The notes: generated by a model from the sequence alone, not told the origin. A stretch of DNA of 64,000 nucleotides from Usnea hakonensis (GCA_013423325.1 BLJB01000155.1:62001-126000), one strand, 5' to 3'; positions 22,772 to 35,300 are shown, counted from the stretch's first letter. Translations and numbers: made by a program.

Positions 22772-23500
22772 TCAATCTAGTATGACGTATAGCAGCAGAC
22801 TGACTGTGAAAAGTGCTGCTTCCCGTGCCAGTTTCTCCATATAACCTTCCCACCTCCTAAGCATCCTTCGATAAGCCAGTCCTGCTCTCGTACGAAACGT
22901 AAATTCGGCAACTTCCATGAGCTGTGCCACATCCATCAATATTTCCTTCTCCACCGGCGCTGCCATGCCTAAGACTTGTTCGAAATCAGTAGTCCGGACG
23001 TTTTTGCACGAAAAGCGAACATGGAGGACCCATATTTCACCACGCTTTCGGTGCTTCGCAAACGTCTCGTCTTCATTTGCCAAGCGGCGTTTTTCTTCGA
23101 TTTCTTAAACGCCAGGTATCTTCAGGAATGATTTGATGGCGCCCTTATCGAAGCCAAAGCAAACGTCGTGCTCCTCCGGATTCTCCAACCCTGCGAAAGA
23201 AAGCATGGGCCTTCATTCAACAGATCCGTCCTAGCAAACGCACTGAAGGAAGCTACCAGGCGGAGATACGGCCCGAGAGCGTCTGTAGAGTGAGTGTATC
23301 ACAAGCTCCAGATCTACATCTTTGGTATCGGTTCCGTCCAGGCCGCCAACTGTAACCCGTGCCCCATTGGGGGTATCGATGACAAGCCAGCCGCGCATGC
23401 GGTTACCTCGCTGGCGAAGCCGATGTGCAAGGGGTGGCCACATCTTATTACAGATGAAGAGCGGTTCGATCTTTGACGGTAAAGGTGATGATAGTGCAGT
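22772..23500 (-). pseudogene. broken or multi-exon gene of unknown function
   Basis: Several protein-like stretches follow one another on the minus strand in different frames. About 23440-23280 encodes RGWLVIDTPNGARVTVGGLD and DTKDVDLELVIHSL. About 23278-23200 encodes ALGPYLRLVASFSAFARTDL in another frame. About 23190-23106 encodes NPEEHDVCFGFDKGAIKSFL and ends at a TAA. About 23083-22772 is a 103-codon frame with KHRKRGEIWVLHVRFSCKNV and a basic helical region. A good acceptor (TTTCTTTCGCAG) at about 23190 suggests at least one real intron, but I could not build one model that joins all parts. Either a decayed gene or a gene whose structure I have not solved. I do not recognise the family. 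Confidence 0.35.
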
Positions 23501-24089
23501 ATGTCCGGTGAGAGTTATGCCGTGCTGTAGTCGAGATGAGGTAGTTTTTTTGTAACTATTTTAGTGAGGTGCAGCCTTTATTGGTCGGTCGGAGCTGCAG
23601 AATTCGCTCAACAGGCTCGACACACACTCCCCTCCTGCCATTAGAAGTTGTGCACTGTAGACGTTAGAGACTACCTAATACTTGAAACCCTGCTCTCTAA
23701 AAGAATAGTATATCAAGTATACATTACCTTTCCAACAAGCTATGACCCTTGTAAGTCCGAGCCATGTCACGGTTAAAATGGGCCGTAGTACCTACCGCTT
23801 CTCGCCCGGTTTACGTTATATATCCACCAATAATACAGACCGACGTATCTACCTACCTTACTAACCCAGCTTATCCCCTCTCGCCGAAAAGCCATCATGC
23901 AAACTCCCGCAAATAACCTTCGCTGTTCCGGTCTGGAAGATGATATACTTGAATTCCGCTCCCGTTTCCCCAAATCCAATTCCCCACCCCCCCTTCCTCT
24001 CCTTCGCTCGCACAATATTCGCGTTGGCTCATAGATAGTGGCCAGGCCGGCGCTGGACGAATAGCCGGCCCAAGGAACAAGGATTGTGC

Positions 24090-24140
24090 GCCTTCCTTCC
24101 TTCCTTCCTTCCTTTCCTTCCTTCTTTTCCTTCCCTACAC
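24090..24140. repeat. TTCC microsatellite
   Basis: Five tandem TTCC units followed by imperfect continuations (CTTTCCTTCCTTCTTTTCC). Confidence 0.8.
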
Positions 24141-24264
24141 ACTCTTTGCCCCTGGGCTTTTCTGTGCTCCTGTGCTTTTCTATGCTTTTCTGGCTCCTGC
24201 TATGGGGTTTCAGATATGGTCGAATGTGGTGCGATGCTGCTATGTGCGGTGTTTTAGCGGGGGG

Positions 24265-24345
24265 GTGGGGTGGATGGTATGGAGAGAGGGAGTGGAGAGT
24301 GGAGGATGTGGAGGTTGTGGATGGTATGGAGAGAGAGAGTGGATG
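24265..24345. repeat. purine-rich minisatellite
   Basis: Two copies of a roughly 50-bp unit containing TGGATGGTATGGAGAGAG and GAGTGGA, separated by a related GGAGGATGTGGAGG segment. Confidence 0.6.
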
Positions 24346-24364
24346 GTGTGAAGGACGTGCTATA

Positions 24365-24480
24365 AGGTAGTGGTACACAGCTTGTGTACCTTGTATCAGA
24401 ATGGAACATGCCGGTAGGAAAAGGTAAGGTACATCAAGGTGCGTCACTGAATCTGTGAAACACACTTGCCAAAGCTATTT
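24365..24480. repeat. dispersed repeat, copy 1
   Basis: About 116 bp that aligns with 39655-39775 in the same orientation. Shared blocks in the same order are AAGGTAG, ACCTTGT, GCCGGTAGG, AAGGTAAGGTACA, CAAGGTGC and CTTGCCA. It lies about 93 bp beyond the stop codon of the minus-strand BTB gene. Confidence 0.65.
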
Positions 24481-24572
24481 CATGAAACTACCGTTACCGA
24501 TCCTTCTCTCACCACTCGGGACAAGCGGATTAAGAAAACAATCCCTCTCTCACCCACTTACGCTTGGCTATA

Positions 24573-25387
24573 TCATAGCAGTCTGAAAGGGTAATCTCCA
24601 TCGTTAATCTCCCTCTTAAATGCGGGAATCTCATTCACAAGCCTCTTAAACTCCTTAAATTGAAATAGCCGACGAAAGAGACCTGGAAGCTGATCAATCA
24701 CAAAATCTCGCAGACCACGATCATGCTCCGGTGTCGTAGTATACACAATTCGGATCGCCCGAATGAAAGCGAGCACTTTTGCCCTATGAAGAGGCTTGTC
24801 TAACAGCGAGTACCAAGACTGCATCAGCTCCTTGAACTTGCCTGCTGCAACCCACTTGAGGGAGCGAATTCCGTAGAAATCACCGAGGCCGTACATGGCG
24901 GCGTGAAGGGTGAGCGCTAAAGCATCAACATCGTAGAACACGCCGAAGATTTCTTCTCCTGTGGGGTTGGGGTATTCGGACGTGTAGATGAATGTTATCA
25001 TTTTTCCAACGAGATGGGGATCTTCTTCGCTTAGGCGTACGTGGTGAGGGTCAGATGCCTGAAATCGAGTAGACGCGTCGCGGTGGATGGCGAAGTAATC
25101 GGACCGTGAGCACATGATGGGGCTGTGGACATGGAATGTGTGCTCGCCACAGGTGATGGTGAGGTCAGATCCGTTGCCAGAGGTGAGGAGCCTTTGGATG
25201 ATATTAGCATTAGAAGTTCCAAACGTGGGGATGATTCATACAGCTTGAGAGACTGGGCCTGCTCAGCCTGGGCATTCTGAGACTCTGACAACGACTAGAG
25301 GGTTGATTAGCTGAGTACTTTGAAGAGGTATCTGAACGGACGTACATCATCGTAGTCGCTTAGCTGATCTGATGGTAGCGAGTGCAT
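24573..25387 (-). CDS. BTB/POZ-domain protein
   Basis: Exons 25387-25346, 25294-25242 and 25191-24573 (introns 51 and 50 bp) encode 237 residues. A short acidic/Gln-rich N-terminus precedes the BTB fold at about 33-135: LLTSGNGSDLTITCGEHTFH, VHSPIMCSRSDYF, then HVRLSEEDPHLVGKMITFIY. The second half is helical (AAMYGLGDFYGIRSLKWVAA, VIDQLPGLFRRLFQFKEF). BTB domains mediate dimerisation or recruit Cullin-3; stand-alone BTB proteins of about 230-260 residues are numerous in filamentous fungi and mostly uncharacterised. No second known domain is present. It resembles in domain plan, but is not a close copy of, the BTB gene at 38.6-39.4 kb. Confidence 0.88.
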
Positions 25388-27551
25388 AGCGAAGAACGGG
25401 TTTCCTCGTAGAGCCTTGTGGGGAGTGGCAGCGCACGTCTCTCGGGGTTTGACGTACTTAGGACGAGAGGTTGGAATCTTGAGGCTAAGAGTACATTAAG
25501 AGAAATGATATTTGGAGGATGTGATCCGTTGAAGTACAAAGCGTGACTATCGTAGAAGTCCTGATGTGTTGAAGAATGTAGTGTTAAATGAAATCCGCCT
25601 TACTGCCAAAGAGCTCTCTTCATCAATATATCACTCATGTCACACTCTTGGTCTTCACGTGCTTATATTAGACACCCTTTTTCTCTTAGGAATTCTCCCA
25701 GTTTTGCTGCTTCCCCGTTCAACACACGCTCATGAGTGTTATCAGCAATTGTAGTGTATGATATCGGAATGAATCAAGTACGTTAACAGCCCCCGCATGA
25801 CTTCCCGTCTGATACGTTAGGGATCATCTTCGCAACGTAGCTCGAATTCCATTGAGCTGAACATCCTGATGACTTGATGATAAAATGTTCTCTGAGGCCA
25901 TGGAGACTGGCCTAGACTTCGATGCTGACAAAGACTAGATCACTGGGAAATAGCTGATTTGTCCGTTGGGAACGGCAGAATATTCTGGCGTGTCAGCGAA
26001 CCATGTCACGTGGGCAAGATGTGCGCGAAAGAAAGTGAGTTCAAGCTCTTGAGTACTATGATTCTGTCTGCTTCTCTGCGCTGCTTCAAGGCGGAGTCGT
26101 AGTAAATATGGTGGACATCTAACATACGTAGGAAACACTGTTCCCCAGAGATTGAAAGTTTCTTAAGAGACCAGTATGATATCCTCCAGCACCGGTCAGC
26201 CTACTGATACCCTCGATCTAGCCTAGAAGCGTCGTTGTAACAGTGTCCGCTCTGCATGGCGTCCTGAGTATGATTTGGGCGTCGAATCTTCGGCAGGCTC
26301 TCATCCAAAGCCCGGTCATCATGGCACTTGATGATCGAACCTGTTCTTCACAGCCTCGATCATTAGTTCTGGGCTCGCGGGGACGAGGCTGTGGAAATCT
26401 GGCTTTGGCAAGAGCTGCTTCCAATGACTTCACAATTCTCTGATGATGTGATCAGCACACGGTCTGATTCTGAAGTTTTGGTGTAGAAAAGAGAGACAGA
26501 AGCGATCAGATGCGTCAGATCGGGAGCTCAATTTTGTGGCCCCAAACCGATTATCGCCAAGATTTTGAGTCCTGGCATGTCATGTACCTCCACAAGAGCG
26601 TAGCTCTGGGCGTTCGTATATATGCATGAGAGGTAGGAGGGTTCCATGGACCGTGCAAATTCGAGCCTTTTCTCGATTCTATACTCTGGACATCACATGA
26701 TATAGCAGTAATGAACCATGCATCCACCGAATCCTAGATAAATCATCAGCCAGCTCACTCAATACGTCCACTACATGCTTCCTATCGCCGCAATCAGTAC
26801 CGTCTCAACTCTAGCCCAATGTAAACTATGACGCGTACCAAGAAGTCACCTCCACAAACCGCAGCGACAAACTTTGACCATGCTTTCAAAAGGAAGCCGT
26901 GGACTTGAAACATCATGGCATTGCGATCTAGGGTCCGGTTGAAGCCCTCTTTTTTTGCTTCGCAAAGGCTTTGCGAACGAGCTGCATTGCATTCAAGTTG
27001 AGGAGTCTTTAAGCTTTGGGAGAGATCGTCTGTGCATGAGCATCTGGTTCTCGTCAGATACTTTATCCATGCTCGCACAGACCACTGAAATCGCAGAGGG
27101 TTTCTTTAGTGATTGTCGCGTGAGCTCTAAGAAGGCTTTTCGGTAAGCGTGAACTCGAATCGCGGTCAAGTAAGCTGCCACGGTATGAGGACCGGGATGA
27201 CTGCTCAAGCTACAATCGTTCCAGGCAGGATGGATTTGATTCCGAAATGATTCCTTATTGGTGGTTGGTGGGTGGTGGGTGAAATGACGACAGCGGGAAG
27301 TGGTGATGCTTAAAGTGCAGGAGAACATTTATGTGAGGTTAGCAGGTCATACGCGGAACATTACGAGATTGTTCGAGGGATTATATGCAGAAAATCTGAA
27401 ACCCTCATGCTCTCGGTGCCTCAATACAATTAATTGGCCAATAGAGCCATGTTCCTATGCATTCGCTTCTTAAAGCATTCTGCTCGCTGCAAACTTGGTC
27501 CATTGTGACCTGGTATCTTAGGAAATTACTATCATAAATGACTCGACCTGA
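25388..27551. other. gene-poor region
   Basis: A minus-strand frame at 25935-26138 ends with a protein-like tail (AHVTWFADTPEYSAVPNGQI) but has no identifiable start or partner exons. A BTB-like remnant is listed separately at 26794-27078. No other supported feature. Confidence 0.45.
26794..27078 (-). pseudogene. possible BTB-domain remnant
   Basis: Minus-strand frame containing RNAMMFQVHGFLLKAWSKFV followed by AAVCGGDF. This resembles the core of fungal BTB proteins, in which a strand ending in F-x-VH is followed by a helix with S-x-F(F) and A-x-C-x-GGF. The sequence before it does not show the usual SDL(T/V)ITC strand, and the frame ends shortly after GGDF, so at best it is a truncated copy. 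Weak evidence. Confidence 0.35.
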
Positions 27552-28588
27552 TCAGACCTTGCCTCCGAAATGCTCCTTCGCATACTGCTCGCACGCCTGA
27601 GATTGTCAGCTTATAAGAACGGCGATGCGGGGTGGCCGGACTAGTCTACCTTTGCTGGCTTCCCAACCTTCTGCCCGATCACCTTCCACTTGCTCGCCTC
27701 GTATTCCTTGATGGCCGCCATCAACGCCGCACTCTGATTCCCCGAATCAGTATCACTCCGGTAGAGGTTGTTTGCGGAGCTTACATCATCCTCCGCGAAA
27801 TCGGCATAGTGCATGTCCTGCAATGCAATTAGCCTTCCGTCGAATGACTTTTCCCGAGCTTCGCACCTTGTACCAATGCTTCTTGACGCTGCCTTCGGTT
27901 CTATTGGGGAAGGTCTGCAAGACGTCGTCAGCCAGAGCTCCTAGTAGAATGTTGCCTTGGTCTCATCACCTTTGCGATTTCGCCCCAGCTGTTCCCAGCG
28001 TCCCTCATGACCTTCAGTCGCTGCTCCTCTGCTGGAGTCCACGGTGTATTGGTCCTACTCTTCTTTGGCGGGGGCATCGTTGGCTCGTTGCTTTCGTCGA
28101 CGTGCTGTCCAATCTCGCCCTCCCCACCAAGGCTCGTCGAGGGCATGGTCGAGGACATTGTTGGCGAGGGCGCTATCGGATGGGACCCAGGAGCCTTGCG
28201 CTTGTTGCGTGGCGGCGACGTGCTGACTTGAGGAGACGGTTGCGGTTGCGGCGCCAGCAGTTGCTGTGGCTGTTGTTGTGGTTGTTGCTGTGGCGGGGGA
28301 CCATGAGGGGGTTGGAAAGGCTGTTGTTGGAGCTGAGATGGAAGAGCATAGGGGTTCGGATTGTAGTATGACTGTGGGGCTGGGGCTTGTATCATGGGTG
28401 GCGCGGTGGTTGCGGGTTGTGGACGGACAGGACGTCCTCGATTTGACGAGGATCTGGACGGGCGAAAGGAAGGTCCATGTTAGCAGGTGAGTTTGGAATT
28501 GAGGTTCGAGGTGACACGAATGCAGGCGGTAAGGCAAGGCAAGACATCCTGGAGACTTTTTTGAAGTAGGAATCTTCACTCACGACAT
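27552..28588 (-). CDS. Myb/SANT-like DNA-binding protein
   Basis: Five coding exons: 28588-28584 (only ATGTC), 28453-27970, 27914-27867, 27817-27650 and 27596-27552; total 249 residues. Introns are 130, 55, 49 and 53 bp; the first has a GCTAACAT branch site. The N-terminal 110 residues are Pro/Gln-rich (several Q runs), a likely disordered or activation region, then a basic patch PPRNKRKAPG. The SANT/Myb-like domain lies at about 141-180: TPWTPAEEQRLKVMRDAGNS, WGEIAK joined to TFPNRTEGSVKKHWYK, with the three spaced aromatic residues of the fold. A second helical block, KEYEASKWKVIGQKVGKPAK, ends with ACEQYAKEHFGGKV and resembles another half of a Myb repeat. Nuclear location is inferred. Target genes are unknown. 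Antisense ORFs here are shadows. Confidence 0.88.
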
Positions 28589-31364
28589 AGTAGCGGCGGG
28601 CCGCTCTGAAGCGAGGCCGGCAACGTAGTATGGGCAATAATAATGATTATTGGGCAGTTGGCGTCATCCAGACCGAGCTTCTGCGGGTAGTCAAAGCGTG
28701 TGTGGGATTTTGGCTGAACGGGTGATGAAACCGCGCCTTGTCGATCTGGGGAATCTTGCTCGCTTGGAAGGTGCGAGGGCATCCAGCTGCTGCTTTGTTA
28801 AATTGTCAGTCCATCATTCATGGTGCCGTGTGGTCCTGGTCCTATGTATCTTCCGAAGTCGCTGATAATTATGTAGTAACATGGATGAGAGAGAAGTAAG
28901 TAGGAACTTTTTGTCTGGGTGATGCATCGCAATAGTAGCTTTGTGTGATGGCGACTGCATCACGCGGCCGTTGCGATACATTGGGACATTTCGCATTGGC
29001 GCAAGCGGACGCAGCTTGTTAAGTATCGAGGTACCAATGGACAGTGACTTGCCCTTTTCGGTCTCACTTGAGCCAGAAGGAGAATGCGGGGTCAAGCCTA
29101 TTTCACGCTTTGAGAAATGGTGGGTTCATGGGTGTAAGTAGTCGCCTTGTCCTTTTTGGCGCATCAGTACCTTTTCTCTTCTCCCACCCGACATCGCGTC
29201 GGGGGGGTACCAAGGGGGCATGATTTGGGGACACATGTCGAGGACGAATGAAGCTTGAGGAGGAATATTATTCGATGAACGAGTGACGGAGGGAAACGAG
29301 ATGGAGGTATATGAGTGGTGGAATGGGTAATTAATCATATTCCGGGGCTGAATTGGGGGTCTTGATGTGGTGTGTGGGAAGGTTGAATGCAAACAGAGAA
29401 CGTGGGTACTTGAAAGATACTTGCATGGGAAGTTGCATATGTGGCTTAGGGGGGGAGGGAGGACGCATGAGCATTTAGCATTTTAGGAGTTAGCAGTACG
29501 CACTGCATGGCATTAAGCCATTAACTGCATTAACTATGGGCGGTTGGCCGAGGGGCCTAATTGACGGTCCTATTTTTCTAAGGTATTTTTCCCCCGGCGC
29601 AACGGTTTACCGGTGAGACGTTGCCTGAAACAGCCTTAGGGCCATTGGGGCAGAACCGGTAAATAATCTTCGCGACTTCCTCCCTATTCCCTTTTCTCAT
29701 CACCTTGCATATTTTCACTCGACTCATCCGCCAATCAATTCTCGCATCAACAAAATCAACTGACAACGCGTTCTATCACAATTCACAACAATAAACAATG
29801 GAAAATCTTCCTATTTCCCCCCTTTTCCATAGGTCTACTCGTGTTGATAAAGATGGTGATCATCTCACGTGGGTTTTAAGCTCAATACACTTTCCCACAT
29901 TGTTTCAAGGGACTAAGGAGAAGTCACTTTTTCACTAGGTATTGTTACAAAATCATGAGGACCCTAACCACGCCGCCCGCTTCGGCCCCCCCTGGACCCG
30001 CTGTGCTCACCCTCCTGAACCTTTCAAGTGCCCCAACTTGCCCCAAAAACCTTCAGAGGAGAAGGGGTTGAAACAAGGATGCAACACAGAGCTAATAAGT
30101 CTTACCCATGGCACCGTTTCATTCCTTGTACATTCATATCCATCACTTTATTTTCGCCCGTGGTAATGGAGGTGAACAACATTTTGGAAACCAGCCAAGC
30201 TCGAGCCTTTTGCATTGGACAGCGCTTGAACCACCACGACACCAAATGTTTAACGAACCGCTTGTATGCGCTTGTTCGTTCTACCTATCAGGCTACAATC
30301 TTCCTCGTCTTCAGCCTCATGCTGAGTTTTCTTTTTTAATTCTTATCCAACACCTTTGGTGTAGGATGGATTTCATTAAAGGTACCCTGCGCACACCAAC
30401 TACATATTTTGTCCGAAACAATCAATCAATCAATCATCATGTATCCATCGCTATTTATGTCCACTTTATTCTCATCTCAGCCAGTAAGCCATCAAATATT
30501 TCGTGGTGCCGTTCGCAACTATGTTTCTTTTCGGGTTAAGGGTAAATCTCCTTCAAACACGGCACGGCCTCGCTTAGTCGTAATCTGGGTAGGATCTCTT
30601 CGCTGTTTCGAAGGAACGGCATCACATCACTGGCCAATTCACTCCTAGTGCGGCTTCGACGGAGCCATCTTACACCGTCATATAACCTCCTGGCCTCTGC
30701 CTCCGCCGCAAATAGCTTGGACTTTTGAGCACTCTCATTCCCAGCATTCCACCATCTCATGTGGCGTATGACTGCCGACTGCTGTCCAGGGCCTACGTAA
30801 GTCAGCTTCCGTCGGACCTTCTACGCCCCCAACATACCTGAAGAGCAGCACAAGACACAGTCTACACCATCCTCCTAACCCTCCCAGGAACACTTTGCGC
30901 TCTTCAAAACTGACAACCGCTAGCATATTGGAAACGTGAGAACTATCATCCAAGGAGTAGCTCAATGCTACCAAGAGAAACAGTATAAACGTCCTTTGGA
31001 AAGCTGAGATATAGATAGTGGACTGGACCCACCCAGTAATAACTTTATCTATATCTCACCTGGACTTCTCCGTGTTCAACTTTTTTGGCAGCAGCATAAT
31101 CAGTCTCTTTCGTCCCACTGGTTGGGTCTTTTGCACAGTACATTAACAACCCGTCTTCTGTTTGCATTAATATCTCAGTCCTCGAAACTCCTCACTATCT
31201 AATACCCGACTCTGTTCAAAGAGCTAGCATCGATCAACGTTTCAACGGTGCACATCAGACGCCCCTCTCTAGGCTATATATCAAGTCGGTCTCCGGTCAA
31301 GATCCGATCAGCACCAAATTCTCTTCGTATAGAATCATAGCAAAGGCACGGTCCGTTCTACCAA
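28589..31364. other. 2.8-kb divergent intergenic region
   Basis: Separates two divergent Myb/SANT-type genes. There is no supported ORF except a 74-codon minus-strand frame at 30536-30760 (MRWWNAGNESAQKSKLFAAE), which starts with ATG but has no recognised motif and may be chance. 30960-31364 is probably promoter and leader of the downstream gene. TTTCTTTT-type pyrimidine tracts occur throughout. Confidence 0.45.
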
Positions 31365-32369
31365 ATGGCTTACGCACCCACCCAAAAGCCCATGATGGTC
31401 AAATCAAAATCAGCAGCGGACTCACAAGCTCTCCGCGCTCCCGTGGTGCACCGGCACCGCAAGTCGGTCTCCACCGGTGGGGGTAGAGCTTGGTCTGATG
31501 CGGAGGTACGTGGTTGCAGAACATCTTCACGTATAGCTTTTATTGACAATCCCGTATAGGAGGCGTATCTTATAGAGACGAGAGAGCACAAGATGCCGTA
31601 CAAGCACATTGCCAGTCAGCTCAAGAAGACGGAGTTAGCCTGTCGACTCCACTATCACCAGCTTTCTTTCGGCAGTAAAAGCCGCCGTCAGTCTCAAGTC
31701 GCAGCCAACTCGTATGAACGATCATCCGCTCCACCGCCATCGAAATCGAGGGCCGAGACTCCTCAGAGGCAACTGCCCTCCTTTTCCCCCCCGGCCAGTC
31801 CTCCTGAGACCATGGAATACAGTCCAAGCGAATCGTCTTCTCAGACACCTCAAACCCACAAGCCTATACTGCCAAAGCCAGTTCCCAGCATACACCGCCG
31901 CGTCAACGAGACCCAGTCACTTCGCTTGGTCACTCAGGACATGGACCGCTTGCAGGAACGGCAGTACGTCGACACGGCAAAGCTTGATCGCATTTATGAT
32001 GCTCATCGTTTACACTTCTGGTCCACCATTGCCCGTAATTATGGCTGCAACTTGTCGCCGGCGACATTGGAAGAGGCATGGTGTCGATCCCATGGCCTCT
32101 CTAGTTCAAAATTACCACCCACTCCTCGCGGGAGCCCACACGACTCCCAGGCCCCACCGAACATCCTTAGTGGCGCGCCCTTTAGCGCTTTAACGGATTC
32201 AGGCAAAGGCTTCACTCCCATTAACGTCGATTCCTCCAACTCGAAGCAAACAGCACCGAGGCAAAATTCCTTCGCCATCTCGTCTCTGCTCACAGACGAC
32301 AGGGAAGTCAGGAGTCCAGCGCGAGAGAAGAAGCTAGAGGATGATGAATCGATGGAGAAGAGGGAATAA
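31365..32369 (+). CDS. Myb-like DNA-binding regulator
   Basis: Exons 31365-31505 and 31560-32369 (54-bp intron) encode 316 residues. The Myb-like motif spans the junction: GGGRAWSDAE joined to EAYLIETREHKMPYKHIASQ and LKKTELACRLHYHQLS. Its pattern, Trp, then acidic residues, then a helix-turn-helix ending LACRLHYHQLS, is common in ascomycete regulators. A Ser/Pro-rich linker follows (about 95-160). A second conserved region at about 190-225 reads LDRIYDAHRLHFWSTIARNY followed by LSPATLEEAWCRSHG, another helical block found with this Myb type. The C-terminus is polar and acidic. No nuclear signal stands out beyond the basic stretch KSRRQS. Probably a nuclear transcription factor; targets unknown. 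It is divergent from the SANT gene at 27.5-28.6 kb. Confidence 0.85.
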
Positions 32370-35300
32370 TAAAACTTACGCATCGCTGGCGATGGAATTG
32401 AGTACATGAAGCACAGGGCTTTGCTAATCATAGCTTATCAGCACCGAGCCTACTGACGAAGATGTATACTCTGTCGTGACTGGAGTCTTTTGGCATTTAT
32501 CATTGAGCTACGGTGTCTAGGGTCATGGAGAAAAATGAGATTCTGGCGGTCTTGTCTGCAGAAACTAATAATTGTCTAATCCTGTCATTGAGCGCGGGAG
32601 CCCACGGTCCTTATACCCTTAGCAAATAGCCATCTTATATAAGAACTCGCAAATCCGCGTTCTGCTCTCTTATTTCAACTCTTCATCTCCGAAAATCAGT
32701 GCATGGACACGAACTATACTGGACCTCGTACACGCCAAACAACAATCATCGCAACCTGCTTCCCTCCCCCTCCGCTAGTCCCCATCATACAAAGAACCCC
32801 CATCCCGGCTGAGCCCCCATTTGGATGATCAACACAACACTTCTAGCATTTTCAAGGATGTGTTAGAGAGTGCCAATTGCTTGATTTTCTAGCTATGGAG
32901 AAATGCTAAAGTGCCAGCCAAAAAGCACCTACCTCAGCTTACCTTACATAGCAACACACCAAAGCCCAAAGTTTGGAAACATCGATCACACCCATCAATC
33001 CCACCCCCCTTTCCGCAACGTTATCCCCTTCCGTACTGGTCCCAAGAAAAAGCAAAAGCCAAAAAACATATGGCGTAAGAACCCTAATATCAGCACTAGA
33101 GTAGTGGAAGCCGCACACAGCTAGGTACGTAAGCACGTAAGCTATCTATCTTATCTTACTAAAGTATGGACAGGTCCGGTCCCTTGGCATCGATCCTAAA
33201 GTAGGTAGTGTAACCTCACGCTGTGCTTCTTCGGGGTTGGTGTGAATGAACTACGTTAGCTTTTTGGGGTTGGAGCTTAGGTTTTCTGGGGGCGACGAGC
33301 TAAGGTACCTTATTTACTCTGCGTAAGGTACTTTATCTTTACGCTGGAGGAGGTAGTTTGTGGAGTGGAGAGGGTAGTTGATTTTGATGAGTTGAGGTTT
33401 GGCTGGGGGGGGTTGAGATTTTTTGTTTATGATTGAGGGGGGTGGGGAGGAGATTGGCGCAGACGCAGAAAAACAAAAACAAAAAAACAAAAACAAAAAG
33501 GTCTACATTGCCTAAAGTAAGTAAGTAAATAAACATCCCTCACAACATCTCCCCTCCCCTTCCCTCCCCTCCCTCCCCTTCCCCAAACAACCAATCCCCC
33601 TCCCTAATACTGAACTACAATACAATACAATTGCGCCGCAGTATGTCCTTAAGATACTTTATGATACCTACTCTGAAACGTAGCGCCATGAGCTCCTGAT
33701 CGTGTTTCAGATTTTTCGCTTTTCTGAGACGGCGTTTTGGATTTTTGGGAACGCGGGGTTGATAGTGAGGGCGCTGGTGATGGGATGTGTTGGGGTTTTG
33801 ATTGTGTGTGAGGGGCTGGTTGGGGAGGGGGATTGTGGATTGGGATGGGGAGTGGAGGGGGGTTGAGAGGGATGCGGGTTTGTTTGTTTTACTTGGTTAG
33901 TTGACTTGACTTAGTTTACTTACAGTGTCTGAATTTTGTGTATGGTAAGGGTGAAGGGGGCAGGGGGTGTTGTTGTTTGGGAGGAGGGTTTTGTATGGGA
34001 GAGCGCGCAAGGGCGAGAGAGCGAGTACGGAGAGAGTGTGAGTGCGATGAGAAAGATATTGGATACAGCCAGCTGATAGACGGAAACAAAGAAGGTATTC
34101 GTGTAAGTCTGCTACGATTCCTTACATACATTGGTATAGCCGAGACGATGGTAAGACAGAGATGTGCGAGAGGAAACATGGGAAATTGAAAGATCATAAA
34201 TTGATACCGGTACAGCCAACCATGAAAGATGATTCCTTCCTCTCATCTACCTACCATATCCGCATGTATCTACATGTTCAAGTCGTATTATACGACACTA
34301 CAGCCCATCTTTTCCCCAACTCCCCTAATTCCCCCCCTTCCCCCCAAAGAATGCCACAAATCGATACACAGCTCCATTCATTCACGATTGCTACTAACAT
34401 AACATGTCCGGCGCTACACATCTGACGCTACGTAGCCGAATCCCATACACGGTCCTTTTCTGACTTGCTTACTCAATTTCTCACTTTCCCTCCTCCTCTC
34501 CTCCTCGTATTTGCTCTCTTCCTCCCGCTAACCCACTCGCCCTTACTCCTTCACCCCTTACTCCTCAACAGCCCCCACGAACCCAAACAAGACAGGTCTC
34601 GTTCGTTAGATATTCGATACCGTGTCAGACACTGCCCTTTTCTTTTACTTTTCTTATCTCCGTCACCGCAAGGTTCTCCCTTTTTCCCTCCTACTCTGTA
34701 CTCCATATGATACGTGCGTTTTGCATCGAAAGTGCGGTAAATATGAGAGTGGTTGTTGCAGTGTCTCACAAAGAGCTTGGGAGAAAAGTGCCTATACTAT
34801 GATTGATCCCGAAAGCACGGAGAGGAATTGAACTTATTGCTAATCACAACAACAATAACAAGTCTCTGCAGATCCGACATTCTGCACCCTCTTCCCACCC
34901 AGCTGACTCTCTCCTCGCGAACCATGCTCTCAACCCACGACCGGTTCCATACTCAAATCGGTAGCGACTTCTCCCCCTCGGCGCTTCCAGGTTCATCGCC
35001 TAAACAGTGCCTCAACCAGCATAGCTCGCGAACACTGCACCAGCACCGAGAGCCCCGATCGTTTGATCATCATCATCATCATGCCCAAGGAAAGCACCGT
35101 CCAGAAGCGCTCAAAGTGTCCACGTCCAACGGAAAAGACTCGACATGGGCCCTTGCACCAATCACGTTGACCGCGTCCTTCTCGTCCGATGAGCCAGATG
35201 GGCAATACTACACTTTTCAATTCTTCCTCGACTGCCGCCCGTGAAACACTTTGAATAGGCTTGACTTGGGCAGTCTGGTACTGCGAATGGGATGGAACAG

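Larger units (their letters stand above)
23521..24572. other. low-complexity intergenic region
   Basis: Contains simple repeats. (TTCC)n is at about 24090-24140. A purine-rich minisatellite at about 24265-24345 has two copies of TGGATGGTATGGAGAGAG. The 116-bp dispersed repeat at 24365-24480 is listed separately. The 230-codon antisense ORF here is a product of low complexity. Confidence 0.55.

Noticed and set aside
23773..24465. 230-codon minus-strand ORF
   Set aside because: Runs through TTCC and purine-rich simple repeats; composition explains the open frame.
27772..28371. 199-codon plus-strand ORF opposite the SANT gene
   Set aside because: Shadow of the Gln/Pro-rich region; the minus-strand gene has matching splice sites and a known domain.
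28814..29095. 93-codon minus-strand ORF upstream of the SANT gene
   Set aside because: No motif and no way to join it to the SANT gene in frame; probably leader or promoter DNA.
30028..30539. Overlapping plus-strand ORFs in the region between the two Myb-type genes
   Set aside because: Three frames are open at once over AT/CT-rich DNA and none has protein-like composition.
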